Origin: Alternaria dauci
Lineage: Eukaryota; Ascomycota; Dothideomycetes; Pleosporales; Pleosporaceae
Length of the DNA stretch: 64,000 nucleotides
Assembly: GCF_042100115.1 (NCBI RefSeq)
Contig: NC_091275.1
Coordinates: 434,001 to 498,000 of the forward strand
Reading direction: 5' to 3'
Shown: one piece after another, positions 40,936 through 50,981 of the stretch
How positions within the stretch are numbered: position 1 is the first letter of the stretch
How the letters are laid out: each line of letters starts with the position of its first letter
Made by a program: the position numbers and the translations under genes
Notes under the pieces: model-generated
Databases searched by the model: none
Told to the model about the DNA's origin: nothing
What the model saw: only the letters and a program-made list of their open reading frames with translations

Positions 40936-43900
40936 GACGAAATCGGTATGTTGTCGAAGCAGTTGACGCTCACACGGCGAGGAGGAGCCCTAGTAGACCA
41001 CGCCCAACCAGTACGGGGGGCTCTGGATCTTTTACGTAGTTGCGTCTTTACCGAACAAGCACGGTGGAGCTATAGAGGGCACCGCATAATGGGTGCCGCC
41101 ACGAGAGATGTGGGTCTACGGGCGGGCTCCCAGCACTTGTTCCAGGGTCTGGTCCGTTTCAAGGAGACACCATCACCAACAGAGTCGCTGTCCCGCGGAG
41201 CTAGGACCTCGTACTGTGGATTTGGCGAAGTCGTTCATGCGTTGACAGGGCTAACTGTATACGTGTAGAGGCTGGCGGCAGTAGTAACGATTGCCGTAAA
41301 CGAGATTGACCATTGGCAGCGAGCGGACATGACGGAAGCAGGAGTAAGAAGACAATTCGCACCGGCGTCTCGCAGGCTGCTGAGTAGGGATGGCATTGCT
41401 ATGTTGCATAGAGGTGCGACAGCGCCACTGGCCGAAGGGAGCTTGCAGTAGCAAAACTCAAAAGAGCGGCTTGAGGAACGGCAGTGTGCTCCATGTCGTG
41501 CTTTTGTGGTGCCTAGACGCGTGCCGCTCGATGGAGTTTCGCGATGTTTGCCGGCCACGTGAGCGCTAACCATGTCGGGAACTAGCCACCGAAAATCCTG
41601 TAGGGGGGATGCATCTTCCGTGCCTTCCGCTTCGTAGCTAGTTTCTATGTACATGCTGCACCCACAACAAACGCTACCAACCTCCAATCCAGACTCCTCG
41701 GAGCTGCCAGCTGTCGCCGCTGATCGGCTGCATCATCGCGCAGTACGTATTTAGCCGTTGGTTTCGACTATTCTACGACTCACTGCCGGTCTGCTCGATG
41801 AGGAAGTGCTCTGCAGTGCTAGGAGCGGGAACTTGATCCACATGCCGGGCGGTTCCTGAACCTGCATTGATCCTCGCTGCTAGATGTACAGAGGACGGCT
41901 TTTCCTTGGTCTTGCCAACAATTTTACTATGGCATACCATCGCTAATGGCGTTCAATGCCATGGCGAAAGAATGTCGCTAGACTACTTACTCATCGGCCT
42001 CGGCTTGAGCACATGTAGTCCACAGGGTTTCACGAGTACCTAGCGCACTGACTGACTCGTTATCGTGGCCGTCGGCACTTGACGGGGCACTGTACAACCT
42101 GGATTTGGCTCTAAACTTGCGTCGTCCGCAGCGCTATTATCGCGCCTTGGAGGCAAAGTCCGTCGCACGAACAACCATGGTCTGCAAAACTGAAACCGAT
42201 GTTAGAATACAGTTGCACGGCAACCGTCAATCGTCCGAAGACATGTCCATGGCTCACCTGACAACTGTGCCTCGGTATCCTAACAACAAGAAAAGGGCAA
42301 GATGCTCGACAAGGGTATCGCAGGTTAACGTATCGTTGCATTCTGCCTTCAAGACCTAGACGGGTCATATTCCAAAAGGCGGAGCCTTAAGTCCCAAAGG
42401 ACGATGGCGACATGACTGTCACGGCAATAGGGTTGCACAGCATTTCCGAGTTCCTGGAAACAACTCCGCACCCATTATCTCCCGGTTGGACGCCTGTCCG
42501 GCCCTCTCAAAGTCAGTTGGCCTCAGCTCAACGTTCTTCCCGTTTGGTAGCTCTGTGCCAAAATGCTGGGGAACGCTTACCAGGCCTCTGAACAAAGGTT
42601 CGACTGCGGGCCGGAGAGAACTCCTGGAGTAAGGTTCCGCTCTCATGATGGCGAAACCGCATTTAAAGTCGGAGAGCAGGCCGATCTCCGTTTAAAGATG
42701 TGCAGCACACAGTTTTCCGGACTGGCACTCGTCGCACCCCTTTCAAGCCGGGGCTGACGCATCTGTCGCACAATTCATGCCGTCGGTTGCATTACTCCTA
42801 CGATATACTGGGTTGGTGCTGATCTTGAGTCTTTCCGGATGACGCCCGCAACACTACACCTCATCTCTGGCAAAATGGAAGCAGATGTCTACGAATAGCA
42901 ACCGCCTACGGTTATATTCTTTTGCTTGCGCTGACTTCCGAAGTACTCGCACGGCAATTGAGACGACAAACGCTCCTCATCTAGAAGATGCTCACTCTGG
43001 CAAGAATGTCGATCAGGTCTCAAGCGGTCAACGCTTGCAGTAGGTATGCGACATACAGTAACAAAGTTTTCACGTTGTGTGATGTACTTCCGTACCCTAC
43101 AACAAAGCGACGTGTCGGAGGACCATCCGCAACCTCCAGTCCAAATGAGATTCTTGATGCAGCTGAAACAAGTACCAAAATAGCTACGAACACCAAAACC
43201 AGAACAGGACGAGACTGCTTGCCTCGATTGAGCTGACAATCGCTTGGGTCACCGACTAGGTGCATGTATTTGATAAAGTGTGGCGCACACAAGAAGGATA
43301 GCAGCGACATCGCCTTGTACAAGATCCAGCAGGCTAGCCTTGCGCTTTGTTGTTGCTAAGGTAACTTTCGCTACACTGATCTTTTCTTAGCAGTTCACCA
43401 TCATGTGTTTGTTGGCACACATCAGTGTTTTTCACCAACACTAGCATTTCTTATTTCCTTATCTTGACAACACAACATTATCGCTGTCGTCGGAGGCGGA
43501 AGGATCCCTACGACTTCGTTTCTTCTCCCGAGCGATCTATTTTCTTTTCGCGCATGCATATTGCTTATTCTAGTCATGCATGCACACATCTGCGCCTATG
43601 CGGCGCAGTCAAATCCGGCGCATCCACTGCACGCACAATCCACGAACATGAGCGCCGCCCCCAGGAATCCTAGCGGTTAACCAACCCCCGCAGCCGCCCA
43701 ACCAACACATTGGAAAAGTCTCCGCATTCCTGTGAAAATATGGCCGAGTGACTGCCGCCTGGGCAAAGCGGGTGTGGCGTAGATTGTTTTCGATTGGAGA
43801 GATTCTGATAATCTAAGCGCCGCAGTTCGCTGTGCCACTCGTAGTACGTTTCGCGAGTGGGGAGGCAGGAATGCGGCGTGGTTGGGGAACGCGTGGTGTA

Positions 43901-44100
43901 TATACCTGACGAGGAAGCGAGGTCAATGTACCAGAGACGTGATACAGCGCCATCGTGCCACAGTACCAAGACAGTTGAAAGGCATCATCATCGGACCGAT
44001 ATTTACTCCCAAGGTTCTAGACGATCTCGTATCGCGACTTCGTCTTACAGCGACATCCAACGTCGATATGCAGAATCCGCGTGCATCGACTCACGGCAAA
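40936..44100. other. Gene-poor stretch, 3.2 kb
   Basis: This is the longest stretch without a supported gene. A 100-codon minus-strand frame (43322-43020) has one good hydrophobic segment (PVLVLVFVAILVLVSAAS) and could be a relic of a membrane protein, but it has no recognisable family or splice partners. Frames at 41687-41235 and 42646-42419 (minus) are Cys/Ser-rich and unconvincing. No terminal repeats or transposase-like sequence was seen. Confidence 0.4.
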
Positions 44101-44553
44101 ATGAAATCCATCATCGCACTTGCCACGCTCATCGCTCTCGCGTCCTCTGCACCACTCCCCGCATCCCAAGCACCCGAGCCCCTCCCCCTCATAACCCTCG
44201 CTCTCATCGGCTCACCATCACATTACACGATCGGCTCGTCGCAAAGCCCGCAACTCTCCACATTTACGTCTGCATCCAGCAACGCGTGGTCAATACATAT
44301 ACCCATCGATATATCGCTCGATCTAAGCACACGGCCGGAACATGTCCAGGCCATCGAGGTCACTGGGGTGGAAGCAGGGACGGATCTAGCTGGGGAGGAG
44401 GTAGAGAAGGGGGATGGGGGTGTGTTGTGTAGGGCGAGTTTGGACTCGGGGAGTGAGGATGTGGTTGTGGCGATGGGCAAGGGGAGGATTGTTGTGGATG
44501 GGGGGAAGGTGGGTAGGGTGACTGGGGTGCAGTGCTGGAAAGAAGGCGTGTAG
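44101..44553 (+). CDS. Small secreted protein, 150 residues
   Basis: A single exon starting MKSIIALATLIALASSAPLP, a clear signal peptide. The mature part contains LITLALIGSPSHYTIGSSQS, a Ser-rich stretch and a C-terminal half with two cysteines (VLCRASLDSG; GVQCWKEGV) that could form one disulphide. The open frame extends further upstream, but the ATG at 44101 is chosen because it places the hydrophobic leader at the N-terminus. No known domain is recognised. It may be a surface or effector-like protein. The GC-rich repeated GGGGA patterns at the 3' end make the C-terminal sequence Gly/Glu/Val-rich. Confidence 0.6.
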   Translation: MKSIIALATLIALASSAPLPASQAPEPLPLITLALIGSPSHYTIGSSQSPQLSTFTSASSNAWSIHIPIDISLDLSTRPEHVQAIEVTGVEAGTDLAGEEVEKGDGGVLCRASLDSGSEDVVVAMGKGRIVVDGGKVGRVTGVQCWKEGV

Positions 44554-44788
44554 GGTGTGTGAGCATGGCTGAAGGAATATTACTAGAACAAGCTGTTTCG
44601 CAAGGATTCTTGGAAAATGCTTTATTGCATGCGGGTTTGAGGTGTACACAAACTGGTTTCTAATCTTTAATTCTCCACGACGACATATGCTCGTCGTGGA
44701 TGCACCTTGCAAGTTAATATCTTGTCGTGTTTCACAAACAAAACTTACCTATATTGCATCTACGTCGGTGGCTACGGGAGCAACGTCC

Positions 44789-45703
44789 TCAGGCACGGTA
44801 ACCTTGCATCAGCTTCTCTACAATGCTGATGCCCATCTGCTCCTCTGCAGACGGCGGCTTCTCCGGCTTCTCCTCCTTTTCAGAAGTAAAGCCCTCTCGC
44901 TGCATAATCTGCTCCATCATGCGAATGCCTCTGAGCTCTTGCAGCGGAGGAATGTTCTGTACGCCCTCGGGATCTACGGTGTCGAAGTCCAGGGCCCCGG
45001 TCGGTTTCACCGCGCCGGCCACCTCGTAAAGTGCATCTGGCGTAACAACAAAGTCGCTCTGTACCTCTCCCGATTTCGTCGGTGTTACCTTATCCACGCC
45101 CAGTTGTGCCTCGTCGACCACCTGGCACGCATGTGCGACTGCAACAATAAGAGTATCGGGCTGCAGTACCTTCAAGTCCTGCAGCATGGCCCACTGCACC
45201 TCGAACAGATTATGGCCCTCCCATATCGTCACCCCCTGCGCGTTGAAGACGAGACCCCCGATAGCGCACATGTCTACCTTGAGGCAGTCGTCTCGCATCT
45301 GCGAAAGCGATACCGCTTGCCCTATCCCCGGCTTCTCCATGCCGTCTAGACACGCAGCCATTTCGTACTTGGTCTCGCTAATGCGCCCGGGATGCAACAA
45401 CACGAAACCTCTGCGTAGCCTATATGTAGCTACCAAGACCTTCTTCCCGTCTCTCAGGGCTCTGTAGCGCAGTTGTTCGAGGCTATTGTCGGGCGTAACG
45501 AGGATGACGTTGGCGGACTGGTAGCACGGTAGGGAAACTACGCGATCGATGGCGGAGGCCGAGCCTTGGAAGTCGGGGGTGAAGGACATGAAGTCATAGT
45601 TGAAGCGCGCGTCGGGGATGGCATGGTGGATGAGGTCTTGGTATACGCGTGCCCAGATGAGCTTTCTGCGGGCGTCGGCATCGGAAGAGGTAGGGGCCGT
45701 CAT
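44789..45703 (-). CDS. 5-formyltetrahydrofolate cyclo-ligase-like (MTHFS-domain) protein
   Basis: A single exon of 304 residues. The N-terminal two-thirds follow the MTHFS fold: RRKLIWARVYQDLIHHA, FQGSASAIDRVVSLPCYQSA, VILVTPDNSLEQLRYRALRD, GKKVLVATYRLRRGFVLLHP. The middle has VDMCAIGGLVFNAQGVTIWE, where canonical enzymes have the G-x-G-x-G-x-YD motif. That motif is altered, as in the MTHFSD-type branch. Folate cyclo-ligase activity is therefore uncertain. The C-terminus is an added tail with two related segments, LRGIRMMEQIMQREGF and MGISIVEKLMQGYRA, separated by a Lys/Glu/Pro linker. The gene is divergent from the Rch1-like transporter at 46154. Cytosolic or mitochondrial location is not clear from the sequence. 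Confidence 0.75.
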   Translation of the reverse strand: MTAPTSSDADARRKLIWARVYQDLIHHAIPDARFNYDFMSFTPDFQGSASAIDRVVSLPCYQSANVILVTPDNSLEQLRYRALRDGKKVLVATYRLRRGFVLLHPGRISETKYEMAACLDGMEKPGIGQAVSLSQMRDDCLKVDMCAIGGLVFNAQGVTIWEGHNLFEVQWAMLQDLKVLQPDTLIVAVAHACQVVDEAQLGVDKVTPTKSGEVQSDFVVTPDALYEVAGAVKPTGALDFDTVDPEGVQNIPPLQELRGIRMMEQIMQREGFTSEKEEKPEKPPSAEEQMGISIVEKLMQGYRA

Positions 45704-46153
45704 TGGGAGAGACGGGAAGCGAGTGATGTGCGGCTACAAGCCTGGATATGCGTGCTGGGTGATGCTGGGGAAGCGAACGACGATGTGTGGAGGCGGCGCC
45801 GTGTTGCGTGACAGAGGGCGGGGGCATATCGGCGCTGACTAACCGGACCGCCTCGTTGCGTATTGTTCACCTCTTTCCATGTCAACTTCACAAGAAACTT
45901 TGTGGGCTGCTTCTCCAAGACTGTCTTTTCGCGATGCACGACAGTTGCTTGCTTCATCAGAGCATTGGTACGTAGCCGGGTTCACCCGTCCCCGCGCCAT
46001 TGGGGTGAAGTTTCCGCGGCGGGCTACGTCAAATCGGCTATACGATTCCGTCCGTCGTATTGCCGAAGAGTCACATATCTCAAAGCCAAGACGCATTGCA
46101 GAGCATGCTGTGAGTATCGGGAGTAATCTTTCAAGCAAGCACGACCAGCATCC
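45704..46153. promoter_or_regulatory. Divergent promoter region (MTHFS-like gene / Rch1-like gene)
   Basis: A 450-bp interval between two divergent starts. No defined element recognised. Confidence 0.45.
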
Positions 46154-47488
46154 ATGATGGGGAAGCATAGCGACATCGAACTACAAACAGCGGCAACACC
46201 TTCAAACCGGTCGTCGGTGCAAGGCAGCGGAGGAATAACACCAGAACAACGCATCGCAGAAGCATCGAATATGGATTCCATCAATACCAGCCCACCAATG
46301 GTCGAACCTCGACATCCCGTTGAGCCTCTCGAGAATGCACAAGCAAACGCCGAAGAAAGAAACGAGCCGGTCATTCAGAAAAAGACACCCAAGCGCGCAA
46401 AAGCCCTCGAGATCCTAAAATGGTTCGTCAAAGACCAATGGTTTCTCCTCGCCATGGGCGCCGTAGTCCTCATCTCGTCCCAGGTCCAAGTCCCAGCTTC
46501 ACAGCAGCGCACAAAACGCACAGTAATCACATACCTTGCCGTCTCCGTCATCTTCTTCATCAACGGCTGCACACTCGACACCCGCCTCATGCTCGCAAAC
46601 TACATGCGCTGGAAACTGCACATCTTTGTCCAACTACAATGCTACCTCGTCTGTTCGGCAGCCACGTTTGCCATTGTTAGTCTGTGTGCGACGAATCCCA
46701 AGTTCATGGACCCGTGGCTGTTGATCGGCTTCCTGTTCGTCGGCAGCGCGCCTACGACAATGTCCAGTAATGTTGTCATGACGAGACAAGCTCATGGAAA
46801 TGCGGCGCTCACGGTGGTCCAGTCAGTCATCGGCCAGTTCCTCTGTCCCTTTTTGACACCCATCATCCTGCAAATGTATCTTTCCACGGGGTCGTGGTAT
46901 AGCAAGGTTCTCCAGCGGGGCTCTGGCTACGCCGGCATCTACCAGCGTGTCTTTATGCAGCTCGGCCTGTCGCTCTTCGTTCCAATGTTAGCTGGACAGA
47001 TCGTACAACGCCTGTTCCCGAAGATGACGAAGAAAGTCTTCTTTGACTGGAAACTGCTCAAGCTCTCGTCAATCGCGCTTCTCACAATGGTGTGGCAGAC
47101 GTTCGATCAAGCGTTCTCTTCAGGTGCATTTGAAGCTGTCAAGCCGTCCAACATCATCTTCATCGTCTTCATCACCATTGCGCTGTACTTTATATGGCTC
47201 GCCATATGCTTCGCGGCTGCTACTTTGTGGTTGCCGAAGAAGGACGTCATTGCATGTTGCTATTGCTGTCCAGCAAAAGCTCTTGCGATGGTAGTCCCGC
47301 TCACGTCAGTCATGTACATCAACATCGACCCGGTTGATCAGTCCAAGATGCAGATACCTGCCATCATCTTCCAGGCTTTTCAGGTCGCTATTGGTGGCAT
47401 CATGACCATTGGTTTCCGCAAGTGGATCCGGCCAGAAGAAGAAAAAGAAGAAGCGGAGAAGAACGTCGAAGCAGGTGCAGCCAAGTAA
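46154..47488 (+). CDS. SBF-like / Rch1 (SLC10A7-type) membrane protein
   Basis: A single exon of 444 residues. A hydrophilic N-terminus of about 75 residues is followed by about ten membrane helices, starting WFLLAMGAVVLISSQVQVPA. Family signatures include VSVIFFINGCTLDTRLML, the LLIGFLFVGSAPTTMSSNVV block (the GSxPTTxSSxV motif of SLC10A7-type proteins), VIGQFLCPFLTPIIL and CCPAKALAMVVPL. The tail is Glu/Lys-rich. Yeast Rch1 is a plasma-membrane protein that dampens cytosolic calcium influx, and human SLC10A7 has a related calcium role. The same function is inferred. The usual length (about 430-450 residues) is matched and no intron is needed. Confidence 0.92.
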   Translation: MMGKHSDIELQTAATPSNRSSVQGSGGITPEQRIAEASNMDSINTSPPMVEPRHPVEPLENAQANAEERNEPVIQKKTPKRAKALEILKWFVKDQWFLLAMGAVVLISSQVQVPASQQRTKRTVITYLAVSVIFFINGCTLDTRLMLANYMRWKLHIFVQLQCYLVCSAATFAIVSLCATNPKFMDPWLLIGFLFVGSAPTTMSSNVVMTRQAHGNAALTVVQSVIGQFLCPFLTPIILQMYLSTGSWYSKVLQRGSGYAGIYQRVFMQLGLSLFVPMLAGQIVQRLFPKMTKKVFFDWKLLKLSSIALLTMVWQTFDQAFSSGAFEAVKPSNIIFIVFITIALYFIWLAICFAAATLWLPKKDVIACCYCCPAKALAMVVPLTSVMYINIDPVDQSKMQIPAIIFQAFQVAIGGIMTIGFRKWIRPEEEKEEAEKNVEAGAAK

Positions 47489-47707
47489 GGTCGGAAAAAG
47501 ACGCAATAATGCCAGTAACTATTACGTTTCAAGAGGTCTATACTATGCGCGAGCATCCGACTCTTTCGCGGTAGCTACTGAGGGTGTTTCTCCGCTCAAC
47601 CACTTTTTCGTTTCTTCGGGTTGCAAAGATCTTCCGACATGTAGTGTATAGTAGTAAAAAACGCCAAGTATGCCAGAGAAAAACTGTCTCATCACGCCGT
47701 GTCATGC

Positions 47708-48006
47708 TCAAGTAATGCAGCAGCATCCGTTGGGAATCTGGATCCATTAGTTGGATGGTCAGTCAATGGAAAGGAGTACATACGCATTTGCATGTCCCAG
47801 AAAAGCCATCACAAGGGCACTCGACGCATGTTGCCGCGGTGGCAGTACCATCCGCATTCCTGACCTCTTTGACGGATCGTTCAAGCCTGACCTGCGTCAT
47901 CGATTAGTTGCAGGGACCGTGAAACAAAAGCCAGACTCCTCACTGCTGCGGGCGACGCAAGCGCAACCGATGCGATGACGAGCGCGATAATACCCGAAAG
48001 CTTCAT
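47708..48006 (-). CDS. Very small cysteine-rich secreted protein, 66 residues
   Basis: Three small exons, 48006-47944, 47891-47784 and 47737-47708, join in phase over 52- and 46-bp introns. Both introns have good donors (GTGAGG, GTATGT) and CTAAT branch sites shortly before the acceptor. Exon 1 is a signal peptide (MKLSGIIALVIASVALASPA). The mature part begins VRLERSVKEVRNADG and ends with eight cysteines in the order C-x2-C-x-C, C-x-C, CCC: TCVECPCDGFSGTCKC followed by IPNGCCCIT and a stop. The pattern CPCDG-x-SG-x-C-x-C-IP-x-G-CCC resembles a family of tiny secreted proteins in ascomycetes that I recognise only by pattern. No function known. The gene is too broken up to appear as an open reading frame of normal length. 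Confidence 0.65.
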
Positions 48007-49665
48007 AATGTCGAAAGAGGAAACCGAATCGCTGCAAAATGCCGAACAACTGGATGCAAGATTGAATCCCAGATGTGACGAAAGGATTCAATGGAGGGGT
48101 TTTCTGGTTTCGATCGACACAACAGCACAAAAGAAGAAAGGAAGGTGCACTTGAAGTCAACAGACGATCCCGCCAGTACTTAACCAGCAATACTTTTTGC
48201 CCATCAATCTGCTAAATCTGGCGTCTGTCCTAGCTCGCGTCCAAACTTTCTTGCCCTTTTCACCACCCTGCTCCCTCATCAATTCGCATATTGTGTACGA
48301 TGCGCGCACCGGTTCCCCGCCCCTCGTGGCAGCAATATGTTTTCGTTGGGTGGGACTAATCTATATCACGCCTGGCCTCGCTTTCGTCTAAACCAACTAC
48401 TGGTAGGGATGTTTTCACACGTTGCCGGAACATCGGAGTTTAACCTCGCACCTCGTGAGCCGCGCGATCAAGACCTTTCCTGCATCCCGGGTAAATGGTT
48501 CCATGGAGCCTGGGGTGCGCATAATATGACAAAAAGAGCAGCAGCAGGGACCGGAGAGTTTGGGCCAGATTTTGTCACAGCGTTTGCAATTTATTTATTT
48601 TCTTCTACTGCCGAAGCAGAATGGGTCGTTGGTCATTGGATGCAAGGGGAAAAATACCCGGTCGATAAGAATCATACATAGTGAATGCCAGGGCAAGGCA
48701 TGGCATGCAGCGGACGGACAGGCCTGGATCGAGAGTACATCCGTCCACGTCCACGTGTATCGCATCGCCTAGGGGCAGCTACCGACAGCAAAAAAGGAGT
48801 GCGCCCCTTTATGTTCTTTTGCGGCGTAAATACGCCCGCTCGGACTGTCGTGGCACGATCGACACGACCCGAAGACCAGATTTTGGCACGTCGCGAGACG
48901 ATGCCTTTAACGCACGTCATCCTGCGACACCTTGGTGCGTCGCCATTCCCACGCGCACCTCGTGTCTTGGGAGCAGTTGATCCGGCACATACCGAATCGC
49001 ATCTCGCTGTTCTAGACTTTTGGATATCTTTCCCCCCCCCCCGAATCCGGCACTAGTGTTGAGTACATATACGAGCATGCAGTTGCTTTAGCTATGGACT
49101 ACTGCACGCTTGGCAGCACGTTCACCGACAAAGTTTCAGGCTAGCAGCGTCGCGTACAAGGCTTCGCGACTCTGGACAGTGCTGCGACGCACCGGCCGTG
49201 TGTTGTGATCGCTAGAAATCTCGACGCAGATTAGAGCGAAAGCAACGGTACCTGGGGCTCCGTTGCTTTACGCAGACGACTGCTTTGGTTGAAGCGACTT
49301 TCGGCTAAAGCGGCGCATACACGAGGCCCTCGTGATGCTATGGATCTGGATATGCGCAGTCTGGATGCCGTTTAAATAATCACGTGCAAAACGTGTCTTT
49401 GGTATTATGCGTATCTCCTACAAGATAGCCGCCGCACATGTCTCCAGGCACCTCCCTCGTTGAGCGCAGATACCCCATTTCAAAACATCTGCTGCGTACA
49501 TGTCCAAAGTCCCACCATCATCGCTAGTAAACCGCTCAGACATATTCCAAACCCCCCTCAGCCAACCCATCTCACCACTCAACCATATCTTCGTCATCAA
49601 AAATGCTTTGCAATGCCAACTCAAAGTACCCAAGTACACCCCTGCACCATAAATCTCCACCCCGC
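48007..49665. other. Intergenic, 1.7 kb
   Basis: No supported gene. Contains a run of 11 C at about 49032-49042. Frames such as 48337-48681 plus have no recognisable content. Confidence 0.4.
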
Positions 49666-50493
49666 TTACCACCACCGTCTCCTCCCAGCATTGTAAATAA
49701 TCTTCTTCGCCTCCTCATTCCACCTCTTGCTTGCCGTAGCCCGCAACTTAGGCCGTTGCTTATACCCTCCATTCGTATACGTCCCATCATTACCATACTC
49801 AAACTCAATCTCTTTGCCCCTCTTGCCCGGGTGATCGAAACGATCCAACCAGCGATTCAGATGCGCACGACTATCTTGTGCTTTTGCAGTGTAGCTTAGG
49901 ATAATTCTGATCTTGCGCTTCGGACTCCCGTCATCATCATCATCATCGTCGTCGTCTGTCCCTGCAGCCTCAGATTTGGGGTAAGCGCTCAGCCGATTTA
50001 GCTGGGCTTGGGATAAACGATTTAGGAAAGTGACGACAGGCGCGAAGTTGTGGTTGCGGACGACTGTCGTGATGACGGGCGCGTGGAAGAGCACTGCATC
50101 GAGGAATTCGGCGGAGATTTGGTTGTTTACTCCGACGAGGCCGCAGCGAGTGGCAATGTTGCCGCGAGAGCTGGATTTTATTTTCGAGCTCTTGTCGGAG
50201 TTTAGAATGTGTTTGTAGATTTCGTCGCGCAACTCTCGTGGGAGAGCGAGGAATGGGGGCAAGGTGTAGTTGTCCTGCTGTGACTGTATGGGTTCGCTGT
50301 CCGTGTTGGGTTCATTGAATCCTTCATCGGCATTTTTGATGGTATGTGGTTCTGTTGCAGATGCGACGGCCTTACGTGCACGTTTCCTAGGCGCTGGCGC
50401 ATCGTCGTTGGTGGTGTCAGGCACCGGTGTGGTGGCTTGCTCGGCCTGTTTGCGCTTCGAACGTCGAAGTTGTGGTGCTGCTGTGCTAGTCAT
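49666..50493 (-). CDS. F-box-like hypothetical nuclear protein
   Basis: A single exon of 275 residues. The N-terminus carries basic clusters (RRSKRKQ and PRKRARK) that look like nuclear localisation signals. At about residues 78-100 is the segment LPPFLALPRELRDEIYKHIL, the L-P-x-E-L-R-x-x-I-Y pattern of F-box and 2EXR-type fungal proteins. GLVGVNNQISAEFLDAVLFH follows, typical of this large and variable family. The middle contains nine consecutive Asp, encoded by a GAC/GAT trinucleotide run. The C-terminus is basic and Trp-rich (NAGRRRWW). A role as substrate adaptor for a ubiquitin ligase is possible but not shown. The first codons match the family's short leader. Confidence 0.65.
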   Translation of the reverse strand: MTSTAAPQLRRSKRKQAEQATTPVPDTTNDDAPAPRKRARKAVASATEPHTIKNADEGFNEPNTDSEPIQSQQDNYTLPPFLALPRELRDEIYKHILNSDKSSKIKSSSRGNIATRCGLVGVNNQISAEFLDAVLFHAPVITTVVRNHNFAPVVTFLNRLSQAQLNRLSAYPKSEAAGTDDDDDDDDDGSPKRKIRIILSYTAKAQDSRAHLNRWLDRFDHPGKRGKEIEFEYGNDGTYTNGGYKQRPKLRATASKRWNEEAKKIIYNAGRRRWW

Positions 50494-50981
50494 GGTTGAG
50501 TATCCCTTTCTGGTGTTCTCAAAGTATCAAATGAGTGCGAATCGTGAACATATACCCGTTGCGCGCCCAGCCGATATGATGAACCATTCAGGCAGCAGCC
50601 AGGCAACGCTGGGAGGCCTAAGATGAACTAGCTGTTTCTGGTTAGCGCCAGGTGAAGCAGAGGCTCCATCAGAAAGGCCATGCAGCTTCATGTCCTTCAT
50701 TGACAGCCAGTTGTGTTGTCACATATCGAGAGAGAAGCCATGCGCTGGATCTTGGGAATCACGCGTCTACACGATGAATCAAGATACTCCCAATCATGAC
50801 GCTGATTCGGGAGATCGACTTCAAAAGCGGATTACCAGCGACAAGCCGCTTGAGCATGTATAGCTCTGCATGCGACAGTAAGAGCTCACTGTCAGCCAGT
50901 CCAACCTTCCTTTCACGTCATGCATTTGGAACTGGAAAAGCCGTTGCTCAGCTTATCAACGTATAACATGCATTGGGTATC
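50494..50981. other. Intergenic
   Basis: 5' flank of the F-box-like gene and 3' flank of the zinc-finger gene. Nothing further seen. Confidence 0.45.

Noticed and set aside
43020..43322. 100-codon minus-strand frame with a hydrophobic segment
   Set aside because: A single hydrophobic stretch without partner exons is not enough to call a gene. Noted in the intergenic entry only.
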